From NCBI GenBank assembly GCA_038380435.1, contig JAWZYU010000009.1:64509901-64573900 (forward strand): a stretch of DNA of 64,000 nucleotides. The letters are read 5' to 3'. Under the pieces are notes generated by a model that was not told the origin of the DNA, searched no databases, and was given only the letters and a program-made list of their open reading frames with translations. Shown in pieces: positions 41,678 through 52,735 of the stretch. How positions within the stretch are numbered: the first letter of the stretch is position 1; the number at the start of each line of letters is the position of its first letter. Origin of the DNA: Ryuthela nishihirai (lineage: Eukaryota; Arthropoda; Arachnida; Araneae; Heptathelidae). The position numbers were made by a program, and so were the translations under genes.

Positions 41678-41975
41678 CAGTCGCTCAAAAAAGTATCCGA
41701 ACACTATGGTTGATTACAGAATTCAGAAAAAATATCTGGCAAGGATTTTTTTGGAAATTAGTGATCTGGCAACCTTCGTGTCACGTGATTACAGAATCCA
41801 GGAAAAATATCTGGGGCGTGTACAGCAACTGTACACGCTCCAGTTTACGTTCACAGCAAACTGGAGCGTGTGCAGTTACTGCACACGCTCCAGTTTGCTG
41901 TGAACGGTACTGCACACGCTCAATATTTCCGTGAGTGAGACCACACGATCTAGTATCAAAATAATATGACCACTT
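41678..41975. mobile_element. Palindromic MITE, long form
   Basis: TA then CAGTCGCTCAAAAAAGTATC; internal 'tggggcgtgtacagcaactg' and 'tttgctgtgaacggtactgc' palindromes; ends 'tcaaaataatatgaccactt'. Same structure as 6,185. Its right end runs into a sequence shared with 60,435-60,530. Confidence 0.88.
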
Positions 41976-42170
41976 ATGTACAAATTCCCGTATACAAACG
42001 ACGCCTCATCTCCCATTACCCTTTTTTCAGAATGAAATCAAATTGCTCAGGAGACCATCGGTACCTGGGGGGCCATTGTTTACCTGGGACCATTTCCCTA
42101 TCACACCATTTGTACCATGAATAAGGGTGTGAATTATTGTTGTGCACTATGCGTTTAAGTTCATGGCAGA
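41975..42170 (-). pseudogene. Possible transposase remnant beside a MITE
   Basis: The minus strand is open for about 55 codons without a Met start (from 42,170, including HPYSWYKWCDREMVPGKQWP). After a one-base frame change it continues RVMGDEASFVYGNLY. The GDE-A-F string is like the first catalytic Asp block of Tc1/mariner transposases. The last 70 bp recurs at 60,435-60,530, again next to a MITE end. This makes it a candidate for the autonomous partner of the MITEs; the evidence is thin. Confidence 0.35.
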
Positions 42171-42184
42171 TATGCACTTCATTA

Positions 42185-42330
42185 GAGGTTTATATCTGGT
42201 CTAGTGGTTAGCACTCCTGACTACTTGTATGAGAAATTGTTGTATGAGAAGCCAGGACAAACCCAATAGAGCTTCTAGATTATGCACGTCCTTATTCCCT
42301 CAAAAAAATAAAAGAAATATGTATTTCACA
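42185..42330 (+). mobile_element. SINE-3 partial copy
   Basis: 'ctggtctagtggttagcact' is an A-box-like tRNA 5' half. It jumps to 'tatgagaagccaggacaaac', 'agagcttctagattatgcac', 'gtccttatt' and an A-rich tail. Matches the 3' half of 55,376-55,560; the B-box half is deleted. Confidence 0.65.
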
Positions 42331-42344
42331 TTTTCTGCCCTTGT

Positions 42345-42755
42345 GATCCAATAAAACAAATAATAGTAAATAAATATCCCCTCAAACAGCTAGAGTCGCT
42401 CAAAAAAATATCCGAACACTGGTTGATTACAGAATTCAGAGAAAATATCAGGCAACGATTCGTGTACGTTCACGAAGCTTGCCAGATCACTAATTTCTAA
42501 AAAAATCTTTGCCAGGTTTTTTTTTCTGAATTCTGTATTCAACCATAGTGTTCGGATATTTTTGGAGCGACTGTACTTGCCACAGAGATCTGACAGGAGC
42601 CTGTCAGTTTATCCGCCATGGAGAAGGTGTGTCTGGATGGCGAGACCTCAGCAAAAAGGCAGCAAAAATATCCATGGCTTACCTGTGACTCGAACCCACG
42701 TCCCTCTGATCATTAGCGAAGACCCTCTAATCACTCGGCCTGTGGTTATTGTTGT
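42345..42755 (-). mobile_element. SINE-2 copy split by a MITE
   Basis: Left piece ends 'atcccctcaaacagc'. After the MITE (42,393-42,573) the right piece resumes 'cttgccacagagatctgaca' and runs through 'caggagcctgtcagttta' to the head 'gtgactcgaacccacgtccc' and 'taatcactcggcc'. Without the MITE and TA it matches the minus strand of 7,425-7,650 across the junction (cagctgcttgccacag). Confidence 0.9.
42393..42573. mobile_element. Palindromic MITE, short form, nested in SINE-2
   Basis: 181 bp, starts GAGTCGCTCAAAAAAATATC (first base changed from C), ends GCGACTG, with TA on both sides (42,391-42,392; 42,574-42,575). Part of one arm is missing, so the palindrome is asymmetric. Confidence 0.9.
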
Positions 42756-42965
42756 TCATCTTAAGCGATATTTTTCTATATCTCTGTATTCATTTAATAT
42801 TCGAATTCTGATCCTGCTTAATATGTATGCATACATTTAATCTGTATATATCAAAAAATATTACAACATTTTAATGTTCGTGACCTACAAGTGATTCCTA
42901 AACATTCGTGATGTGTATCGAAACCTATGAGTGATACCTAAATTTTTTTATGTGTATCTGATCCT
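42756..42965. other. AT-rich non-coding sequence
   Basis: No recognised feature; a short imperfect direct repeat 'gtgtatcgaaacctatgagtg' type lies at 42,880-42,960. Confidence 0.4.
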
Positions 42966-43340
42966 AGAAATCAATTCTAGAACTCTTCATTTCCAGCTGT
43001 CATTCCTATCCCTATTTGATCTTGAACATGACACCGGATCTGAAACTTCCTCTTATTTCTGAGCTCTGCTAATTGAAATAGCCCTATTGAGATATATTTC
43101 AGCTCTCCAGTACTGCTGTATCGAAATTTGGCCTTTGACCTTGAAGGACCCTCGCATAAAAAATTTGGCATAATTTCTAAGTTTGACGACTCAAAATTGC
43201 CTCAGGCACCAATTTGTAACTCTGGTAGATTGATATATACCTTTGACCTCGAAGGTCTCATTGCAACCAATATTCAGAAATATTTCTAATATATACTGCC
43301 CAAAATACCCCTTGGAACAATGTTTTAGCTCTCTAGCACT
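42966..43340. repeat. Degenerate 110-120-bp repeat block, copy 2 (left part)
   Basis: Three spaced units with 'ctttgaccttgaaggaccc' (about 43,133), 'ctttgacctcgaaggtct' (43,241) and 'cttagacctagaaggatccc' (43,359), spacing 108-118 bp. Collinear with 32,225-32,700. It flows directly into the 70-bp satellite. Confidence 0.85.
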
Positions 43341-46300
43341 GGTAGATCGAAATTTGCCCTTAGACCTAGAAGGATCCCTCGAATCCATCATTTCTTAAAC
43401 TTTCCTACATCTAGAGCCCGAAATTTGCCCTTTGACCTAGAATGATCCCTCGAATCCATCATTTCTTAAACCTTCCTATATCTCAAGCCCGAAATTTCCC
43501 CTTTGACCTAGAAAGATCCCTCGAATCGATCATTTCTTAATGTTTCCTACATCTAGAGCCTGAAATTTGCCCTTTGACCTAGAAAGATCCCTCGAATCGA
43601 TCATTTCTTAACGTTTCCTACATCTAGAGCCCGAAATTTCCCCTTTGACCTAGATGGATCCCTCGAATCGATTATTTCTTAACGTTTCCTACATCTAGAG
43701 CCCGAAATTTCCCCTTTGACTAGAAGGTCCCTCGAATCGACCATTTCTTAACGTTTCCTACATCTAGTGCCCGAAATTTCCCCTTTAACCTAGAAGGATT
43801 TTTCGAATCAATCATTTATTAACGTTTCCTACATCTAGAGCCCGAAATTTCCCCTTTGACTAGAAGGTCCCTCGAATCGATCATATCTTAACGATTCCTA
43901 CGTCTAGAGCCCGAAATTTGCCCTTAGACCTAAAAGGATCCCTCGAATCGATCATTTCTAACGTTTCCTACATCTAGAGCCCGACATTTGCCTTAGACCT
44001 AGAAGGATCCCTCGAATCCATCATTTCTTAACGTTTCCTACATCTAGAGCCCGACATTTGCCTTAGACCTAGCAGGATCCCTCGAATCCATCATTTCTTA
44101 ACGTTTCCTACATCTAGAACCCGAAATTTGCTGTTCGATTCCCAGCTGGGTCACCGTTGAGATTTATCTGCGCAAAATTCCACGCCCTGCCACGGTCAGT
44201 AGGGGGACACCGATGGGCTTGGAAAGGCCGCCGTCCGTCGGATGGGACGTTAAGCCGTGGCCCCGTGTGTGGGAGAGCCATACCCTGCGCACGTTAAAGA
44301 ACACGCTCGATGGCCTTGACGGGAGGCTACCATCTGTTTCCCAACAGCTGTTCCAGTGGGTCCCCTCCCCCAACTTTCTCTGAGCCTTCAGGGTCCATGT
44401 GACCTGGCCATTTAGCCCATTGTGTGCAAAAAAGTGCCGCTCAGAAGTAAAAAGCCCAACCCAACCCGAAATTTGCTCTTTGACCTAGAAGGATCCCTGG
44501 AATCCATCATTTCTTAAAGTTTCCTACATCTAGAGCCCGGAATTTTCCCTTTGACTAGAAGGATCCCTCGAATCCATCATTTCTTAACGTTTCCTACATC
44601 TAGAGCCCGAAATTTCCCCTTTGACTAGAAAGTCCCTCGAATCCATCATTTCTTAAAGTTTCCAATATCTAGAGCCCGAAATTTGCCCTTTGACTAGAAG
44701 GATCCCTCGAATCGATCATTCATTAAAGGTTCCTACATCTAGAGCCCGAAATTTGCTCTTTGACCTAGAAGGATCCCTCGAATCCATCATTTCTTAAAGT
44801 TTCCTACATCTAGAGCCCGAAATTTGCCCTTTGACTAGAAGGATCCCTCGAATCGATCATTTCTTAACGTTTCCTACATCTAGAGCCCGAAATTTCCCCT
44901 TTGACTAGAAAGTCCCTCGAATCCATCATTTCTTAACGTTAACTACATCTAGAGCCCGAAATTTCCCCTTTGACTAGAAAGTCCCTCGAATCCATCATTT
45001 CTTAAAGTTTCCTACATCTAGAGCCCGAAATTTCCCCTTTGACTAGAAGGATCCCTCGAATCGATCATTCATTAAAGGTTCCTACATCTAGAGCCCGAAA
45101 ATTGCTCTTTGACCTAGAAGGATCCCTCGAATCCATCATTTCTTAAGGTTTCCTACATCTAGAGCCCGAAATTTGCCCTTTGACTAGAAGGATCCTTCGA
45201 ATCGATCATTTCTTAACGTTTCCTACATGTAGAGCCCGAAATTTGCCCTTAGTAACCTAGAAGGATCCCTCGAATCCATCATTTCTTAAAGTTTCCTACA
45301 TCTACAGGCCGAAATTTGCTCTTTGACCTAGAAGGATCCCTCTAATCCATCATTTCTTAAAGTTTCCTACATCTAGTGCCCGAAATTTCCCATTTGACTA
45401 GAAAGTCCCTCGAATTCATCATTTCGTATAGTTTCCTACATCTAGAGCCCGAAATTTGCTCTTTGACCTAGAAGGATCCCTCGAATCCATCATTTCTTAA
45501 AGTTTCCTACATCTAGAGCCCGAAATTTGCCCTTTGACTAGAAGGATCCCTCGAATCGATCATTTCTTAACGTTTCCTACATCTAGAGCCCGAAATTTCC
45601 CCTTTGACTAGAAAGCCCCTCGAATCCATCATTTCTTAACGTTAACTACATCTAGAGCCCGAAATTTCCCCTTTGACTAGAAAGTCCCTCGAATCCATCA
45701 TTTCTTAAAGTTTCCTACATCTAGAGCCCGAAATTTGCCCTTTGACTAGAAGGATCCCTCGAATCGATCATTCATTAAAGGTTCCTACATCTAGAGCCCG
45801 AAATTTGCTCTTTGACCTACAAGGATCCCTCGAATCCATCATTTCTTAAGGTTTCCTACATCTAGAGCCCGAAATTTGCCCTTTGACTAGAAGGATCCCT
45901 CGAATCGATCATTTCTTAACGTTTCCTACATCTAGAGCCCGAAATTTGCCCTTAGTAACCTAGAAGGATCCCTCGAATCCATCATTTCTTAAAGTTTCCT
46001 ACATCTACAGGCCGAAATTTGCTCTTTGACCTAGAAGGATCCCTCTAATCCATCATTTCTTAAAGTTTCCTACATCTAGTGCCCGAAATTTCCCATTTGA
46101 CTAGAAAGTCCCTCGAATCCATCATTTCGTAAAGTTTCCTACATCTAGAGCCCGAAATTTGCTCTTTGACCTAGAAGGATCCCTCGAATCCATCATTTCT
46201 TAAAGTTTCCTACATCTAGAGCCCGAGATTTGCCCTTTGACAAGAAGGTTCCCTCGAATCCATCATTTCTTAACGTTTCCTACATCTAGAGCCTGAAATT

Positions 46301-49300
46301 TGCCCTCTTACTAGAAGGATCCCTCGAATCCATGATTTCTTAAAGTTTCCAACATCTAGAGCCCGAAATTTCCCCTTTGACTAGAAGGATCCCTCGAATC
46401 CATCATTTCTTAACGTTTCCTACATCTAGAGCCTGAAATTTGCCCTTTGACTAGAACGATCCCTCGAATCCATCATTTCTTAACGTTTCCTACATCTAGA
46501 TCCCGAAATTTCCCCTTTCACTGGAAGGATCCCTCGAATCCATCATTTCTTAACGTTTCCTACCTCTAGATCCCGAAATTTGCTCTTTGACCTAGAAGGA
46601 TCCCTCGAATCCATCATTTCTTAAAGTTTCCTACATCTAGAGCCCGAAATTTGCCCTTTGACTAGAAAGATCCCTCGAATCCATCATTTCTTAAAGTTTC
46701 CTACATCTAGAGCCCGAAATTTGCTCTTTGACCTAGAAGGATCCCTCGAATCCATCATTTCTTAAAGTTTCCTACATCTAGAGCCCGAAATTTGCCCTTT
46801 GACAAGAAGGATCCCTCGAATCCATCATTTCTTAACGTTTCCTATATCTAGAGCCTGAAATTTGCCCTTTGACTTAGAAGGATCACTCGAATCCATCATT
46901 TCTTAAAGTTTCCTACATCTAGAGCCCGAAATTTGCCCTTTGACCTAGAAGAATCCCTCGAATCTATCATTTCTTAAAGTTTCTTACATTTAGAGCCCGA
47001 AATTTGCCGATTGACTTAGATGAATCCCTCGAATCCATCATTTCCTAAAGTTCCCTATATCTAGAGCCCGAAATTTCCCCTTTGACTAGAAAGTCCCTCG
47101 AATCCATCATTTCTTAAAGTTTCCTACATCTAGAGCCCGAAATTTGCTCTTTGACCTAGAAGAATCCCTCGAATCCATCATTTCTTAATGTTTCCTACAT
47201 CTAGAGCCCGAAATTTGCTCTTTGACGTAGAAGGATCTCTAATCCATCCTTTCTTAAAGTTTCCTACATCTAGAGCCCGAAATTTGCCCTTTGACTATTA
47301 GGATCCCTCGAATCCATTATTTCTTAACGTTTCCTACATCTAGAGCCCGAAATTTGCTCTTTGGCATAGAAGGATCCCTCGAATCCATCCTTTCTTAAAG
47401 TTTCCTACATCTAGAGCCCGAAATTTGTCCTTTGACTAGAAGGATCTCTCGAATCCATCATTTCTTAACGTTTCCTACATCTAGAGCCTGAAATTTGCCC
47501 TTTGACTTAGAAGGATCCCTCGAATCCATCATTTCTTAAAGTTTCCTACATCTAGAGCCCGAAATTTCCGCTCTGACTAGAAGGATCCCTCGAATCCATC
47601 ATTTCCTAACGTTTCCTACATCTAGAGACTGAAATTTGCCCTTTGACCTGGAATAATCCCTCGAATCCATCATTTCTTAAAGTTTCCTACATCTAGAGCC
47701 CGAAATTTGCCCTTTGACTAGAAGGATCACTCGAATCCATCATTTCTTAAAGTTTCCTACATCTAGAGCCCGAAATTTGCCCTTTGACCTAGAAGAATCC
47801 CTCGAATCTATCATTTCTTAAAGTTTCTTACATTTAGAGCCCGAAATTTGCCGATTGACTTAGATGAATCCCTCGAATCTATCGTTTCTTAACGTTTCCT
47901 ATATCTAGAGCCCGAAATTTTCCCTTTGACTAGAAAGTCCCTCGAATCCATCATTTCTTAAAGTTTCATACATCTAGAGCCCGAAATTTGCTCTTTTACC
48001 TAGAAGGATCCCTCGAATCCATCATTTCTTAAAGTTTCCTAAATCTAGAGCCCGAAATTTGCCCTTTGACCTAGAATAATCCCTCGAATCCATCATTTCT
48101 TAAAGTTTCCTACATCTAGAGCCCGAAATTTGCCCTTTGACTAGAAGGATCCCTCGAATCCATCATTTCTTAAACTTTCCTACATCTAGAGCCCAAAATT
48201 TGCTCTTTGACCTAGAAGGATCTCTAATCCATCCTTTCTTAAAGTTTCCTACGTCTGGAGTCCGAAATTTCCCGTTTGACTAGAAGGATCCCTCGAATCC
48301 ATCATTTCTTAACGTTTCCTACATCTAGAACCTGAAATTTGCCCTTTGACTAGAAGGATTGCTCGAATCCATCATTTCTTAACGTTTCCTACATCTAGAG
48401 CCCGAAATTTCCCCTTTGACTAGAAAGTCCCTCGAATCCATCATTTCTTAAAGTTTCCTACATCTAGAGCCCGAAATTTGCTCTTTGACCTAGAAGAATC
48501 CCTCGAATCCATCATTTCTTAATGTTTCCTACATCTAGAGCCCGAAATTTGCTCTTTGACGTAGAAGGATCTCTAATCCATCCTTTCTTAAAGTTTCCTA
48601 CATCTAGAGCCCGAAATTTGCCCTTTGACTATTAGGATCCCTCGAATCCATTATTTCTTAAAGTTTCCTAAATCTAGAGCCCGAAATTTGCCCTTTGACC
48701 TAGAATAATCCCTCGAATCCATCATTTCTTAAAGTTTCCTACATCTAGAGCCCGAAATTTGCCCTTTGACTAGAAGGATCCCTCGAATCCATCATTTCTT
48801 AAAGTTTCCTACATCTAGAGCCCGAAATTTGCTCTTTGACCTAGAAGGATCTCTAATCCATCCTTTCTTAAAGTTTCCTACATCTGGAGTGCGAAATTTC
48901 CCCTTTGACTAGAAGGATCCCTCGAATCGATCATTTCTTAACGTTTCCTACATCTAGAGCCCGAAATTTCCCCTTTGACTAGAAAGTCCCTCGAATCCAT
49001 CATTTCTTAACGTTAACTACATCTAGAGCCCGAAATTTCCCCTTTGACTAGAAAGTCCCTCGAATCCATCATTTCTTAAAGTATCCTACATCTAGAGCCC
49101 GAAATTTGCCCTTTGACTAGAAGGATCCCTCGAATCGATCATTCATTAAAGGTTCCTACATCTAGAGCCCAAAATTTGCTCTTTGACCTAGAAGGATCCC
49201 TCGAATCCATCATTTCTTAAGGTTTCCTACATCTAGAGCCCGAAATTTGCCCTTTGACTAGAAGGATCCCTCGAATCCATCATTTCTTAAAGTTTCCTAC

Positions 49301-51135
49301 ATCTACAGGCCGAAATTTGCTCTTTGACCTAGAAGGATCCCTCTAATCCATCATTTCTTAAAGTTTCCTACATCTAGTGCCCGAAATTTCCCATTTGACT
49401 AGAAAGTCCCTCGAATCCATCATTTCGTAAAGTTTCCTGCATCTAGAGCCCGAAATTTGCCCTTTGACCGAGAAGGATCCCTCGAATCCATCATTTCTTA
49501 AAGTTTCCTACATCTAGAGCCCGAGATTTGCCCTTTGACAAGAAGGTTCCCTCGAATCCATCATTTCTTAACGTTTCCTACATCTAGAGCCTGAAATTTG
49601 CCCTCTGACTAGAAGGATCCCTCGAATCCATGATTTCTTAAAGTTTCCAACATCTAGAGCCCGAAATTTCCCCTTTGACTAGAAAGTCCCTCGAATCCAT
49701 CTTTTCTTAAAGTTTCCTACATCTAGAGCCCGAAATTTGCCCTTTGACTAGAAGGATCCCACGAATCCATCATTTCTTAACGTTTCCTACATCTAGAGCC
49801 TGAAATTTGCCCTTTGACTAGAAGGATCCCTCGAATCCATCATTTCTTAACGTTTCCTACATCTAGATCCCGAAATTTCCCCTTTCACTGGAAGGATCCC
49901 TCGAATCCATCATTTCTTAACGTTTCCTACCTCTAGATCCCGAAATTTGCTCTTTGACCTAGAAGGATCCCTCGAATCCATCATTTCTTAAAGTTTCCTA
50001 CATCTAGAGCCCGAAATATCCCCTTTGACCAGAAAGTCCCTCGAATCCATCATTTCTTAAAGTTTCCTACATCTAGAGCCCGAAATTTGCCCTTTGACTA
50101 GAAGGATCCCTCGAATCCATCATTTCTTAAAGTTTCCTACATCTAGAGCCCGAAATTTCCCCTTTGACTAGAAAGTCCCTCGAATCCATCCTTTCTTAAA
50201 GTTTCCTACATCTAGAGCCCGAAATTTGCTCTTTGACCTAGAAGGATCCCTCGAATCCATCATTTCTTAAAGTTTCCTACATCTAGAGCCCGAAATTTGC
50301 TCTTTGACTTAGAAGGATCTCTAATCCATCCTTTCTTAAAGTTTCCTACATCTAGAGCCCGAAATTTTCCCTTTGACTAGAAAGGCCCTCGAATCCATCA
50401 TTTCTTAAAGTTTCCTACATCTAGAGCCCGAAATTTGCCCTTTGACTAGAAGGATCCCTCGAATCCATCATTTCTTAACGTTTCCTACATCTAGAGCCCG
50501 AAATTTGCTCTTTGACCTAGAAGGATCCCTCGAATCCATCATTTCTTAAAGTTTCCTTCATATAGAGCCAGAAATTTGCCCTTTGAATAGAAGGATCCCT
50601 CGAATCCATCATTTCTTAACGTTTGCTACATCTAGAGCCTGAAATTTCCCCTTTGACTAGAAGGATCCCTCGAATCCATCATTTCCTAACGTTTCCTACA
50701 TCTAGAGCCCGAAATTTGCCCTTTGACTTAGAAGGATCCCTCATATCGATCATTTCTTAAAATTTCCTACATCTAGAGCCCGAAATTTGCCCTTTGACCT
50801 AGAATAATCCCTCGAATCCATCATTTCTTAAAGTTTCCTACATCTAGAGCCCGAAATTTGCCCTTTGACTAGAAGGATCCCTCGAATCCATCATTTCTTA
50901 AAATTTCCTACATCTAGAGCCCGAAATTTGCCCTTTGACCTAGAATAATCCCTCGAATCCATCATTTCTTAAAGTTTCCTACATCTAGAGCCCGAAATTT
51001 GCCTTTTGACCTAGAAGAATCCCTCGAATCCATCATTTCTTAAAGTTTCTCACATTTAGAGCCCGAAATTTGCCGATTGACTTAGATGAATCCCTCGAAT
51101 CTATCATTTCTTAACGTTTCCTATATCTAGAGCTC
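43341..51135. repeat. 69-71-bp satellite, about 106 copies
   Basis: The unit is 'gaaatttgccctttgacta', 'gaaggatccctcgaatccat', 'catttcttaaagtttcctac', 'atctagagccc' (69-71 bp, depending on gactag or gacctag and small indels). Higher-order structure: a block of about ten units is duplicated at an offset of 702-703 bp (markers 'cgttaactac' at 44,941 and 45,643; 'cccttagtaacc' at 45,248 and 45,951), and a larger segment recurs about 3.3-3.4 kb later (marker at 49,015). One SINE-1 interrupts it at 44,133. Both edges pass into the 110-120-bp degenerate repeat. Confidence 0.97.
44133..44464 (+). mobile_element. SINE-1 inserted in the satellite, 13-bp TSD
   Basis: 332 bp, starting at the B box ('gttcgattcccagctggg') and so 5'-truncated through the tRNA head, ending 'aaaaagcccaacccaa'. 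TSD CCCGAAATTTGCT at 44,120-44,132 and 44,465-44,477, which is satellite sequence; excising one copy restores a normal 70-bp unit. Confidence 0.96.
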
Positions 51136-51571
51136 GAAACAGCCCCGGACAAAAATTTTCAAACTTCTACTACTAATAGATCAAGATTTGACCTCTACGC
51201 GACCTCTATTTGACCTTGAAGGACACGTGAGAGGTCAAATTTCGAACATTTTCGCGATTTACGATTAGGATTTCCCTATGTGCAAATATTCAATGGCTCT
51301 ACCATTTCTGCATCATAGTTAGAGTAATCCCCTGTCAGCCCTCACTCACTCCCAATGGTCTGTATATCTAACACTGGAAATCAATCGGTGCCTTAATCAC
51401 CGATTGATTTCCAGTGATCCTTCAGCACTGGTTGATCTGTATTTGACTTTTGACCTCGAAGACCCAGCAGATCTCAAATTTCACCACATTTCTGAGATCT
51501 ACAATTCAAAACACCCTCAGGAACCAATTTTTTCGCTCTCTAGCATTGATAGATCTAAATTTCACCTTTGA
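51136..51571. repeat. Degenerate 110-120-bp repeat block, copy 2 (right part)
   Basis: After the last 70-bp unit ('atctagagctcgaaacagc') the longer unit resumes ('cggacaaaaattttcaaact', 'aatagatcaagatttgacct'). 51,170-51,350 matches 33,225-33,365 through 'ctgcatcat' and 'cccctgtcagccctcac'. A perfect hairpin follows at 51,372. Units then continue to the LTR. Confidence 0.8.
51372..51416. repeat. Perfect 19-bp-stem hairpin
   Basis: CACTGGAAATCAATCGGTG, loop CCTTAAT, then the exact reverse complement. It lies about 25 bases after the conserved end of the degenerate block ('cagccctcactcac'). Confidence 0.9.
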
Positions 51572-51575
51572 CCTT

Positions 51576-52529
51576 TGTCGTGACCTCTAGTTCGGATCCT
51601 GTCCGACTGGGTCAGATGTGATGTCCCTTGTGTTCGCATCCTGTCAGACTGTGACAGATGTCGTGACCCGTTGTTCGTATCCTGTCCGACTGTGACAGAT
51701 GTGATGACCCAGTCCACACAGGAGAGAGGGACGATGATGAAATTACTTAAGAAGGATTCACTTCGGTGAATTCACAGATTCGCGTGTTTTTACGCCCGTG
51801 CCACTGTATGCCTCAACTGTACTGCGTTGGATGAAGAATAACAATGGTCCATCTATTACTGCACGAGAGTTATATAGGGACGACGCAATTTATTTATAAT
51901 ATGTACAGCTACGTGCTGGAAATGAACTCCACTCCATGGGCCTTTGCTGCTTCACACTGCGGTTCTTTCTGAATCCACAAAACTACTATCAAATTCACCG
52001 CTCAACTCCTGAGCCTTTGCTGCTGCAAATATTACTATAATGAGGTGGAGAATTGCACACTCTGCGAATTCTCACTTTACAGACCTCAAAACCTCGGTGA
52101 AAGGATTACCACCTTTGCCTACACTGTGGTTCCTTCTGAATCCACAAAAATAAAACAGATTCACATCAGAATCTAGATACCCTCCTGTAATCACACCCTC
52201 ACTTCAAGGGTTAATTTGAGAAAGGCGTCGTCCTTTTGATGCGTGTCGAAGCGACCTCTTCGCTTGATAGCTAACGCACAGACTGATTCTTCCAACTCCT
52301 TCCCCTAGCCTCGTGCGCGAACTTTCGCGCCGCGGGCTAGTTAGTCATATACGGCATAAACAACTGCTGGCATTCGTCACCACTTTCCCGGAGCAGCTTT
52401 AGACCCGAAAAACAACAACAGTGAATCATCCCAGCACAAACATTTCCAACACATAAAAATATATACAATAATATAATACAGCAAAAATATACAATAAATA
52501 AATAAATATAAAATTCTAGGGACATGACA
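51576..52529. mobile_element. Solo LTR, 954 bp, 5-bp TSD
   Basis: Begins TGTCGTGACC and ends GGGACATGACA, so it has TG...CA ends with a short terminal inversion (TGTCGTG/CATGACA). The 5-bp direct repeat ACCTT flanks it (51,571-51,575 and 52,530-52,534). Removing the element and one ACCTT restores 'cctttgaccttgaagaatcc', a normal piece of the degenerate repeat. Inside are a three-copy tandem (51,583-51,718), a TATATA at about 51,870 and AATAAATA-type signals near the 3' end. No second LTR, primer-binding site or internal region follows, so it is a solo LTR left by LTR-LTR recombination. The superfamily is not determinable. Confidence 0.85.
51583..51718. repeat. Three-copy tandem of about 42 bp inside the solo LTR
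   Basis: Units begin 'gttcggatcctgtccgactg', 'gttcgcatcctgtcagactg' and 'gttcgtatcctgtccgactg', each followed by a 'gacagatgt' type string. Being near the LTR 5' end (U3 region) these could be enhancer-like repeats; orientation is unproven. Confidence 0.85.
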
Positions 52530-52735
52530 ACCTTGAAGAATCCTCCCCCCCCCCCCCCGATCTAAAATTTCTTAACATTTCTGAGTTCTGCAACCAATTT
52601 TTCACGTTTCTAGCACTCATAGATCAAAATTTGACCTCTACGTGACCTCCAGTTGACCTGGAAGGATACGTCGGAAGTCAAGTTTCGAACGTTTTCGGAC
52701 TGTAGTGGCTCTTTACTTAACAATGAGTTTGTTTT
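52530..52735. repeat. Degenerate repeat after the solo LTR
   Basis: Resumes at 'accttgaagaatcc', then a run of about 15 C, then 'aaaatttcttaacatttctg' and 'tagatcaaaatttgacctct'. It is the same family as 32.2-33.4 kb. Confidence 0.75.

Noticed and set aside
43341..51135. Array of regulatory sites or a piRNA-type cluster with functional design
   Set aside because: Nothing beyond tandem repetition supports a function; piRNA output cannot be judged from DNA.
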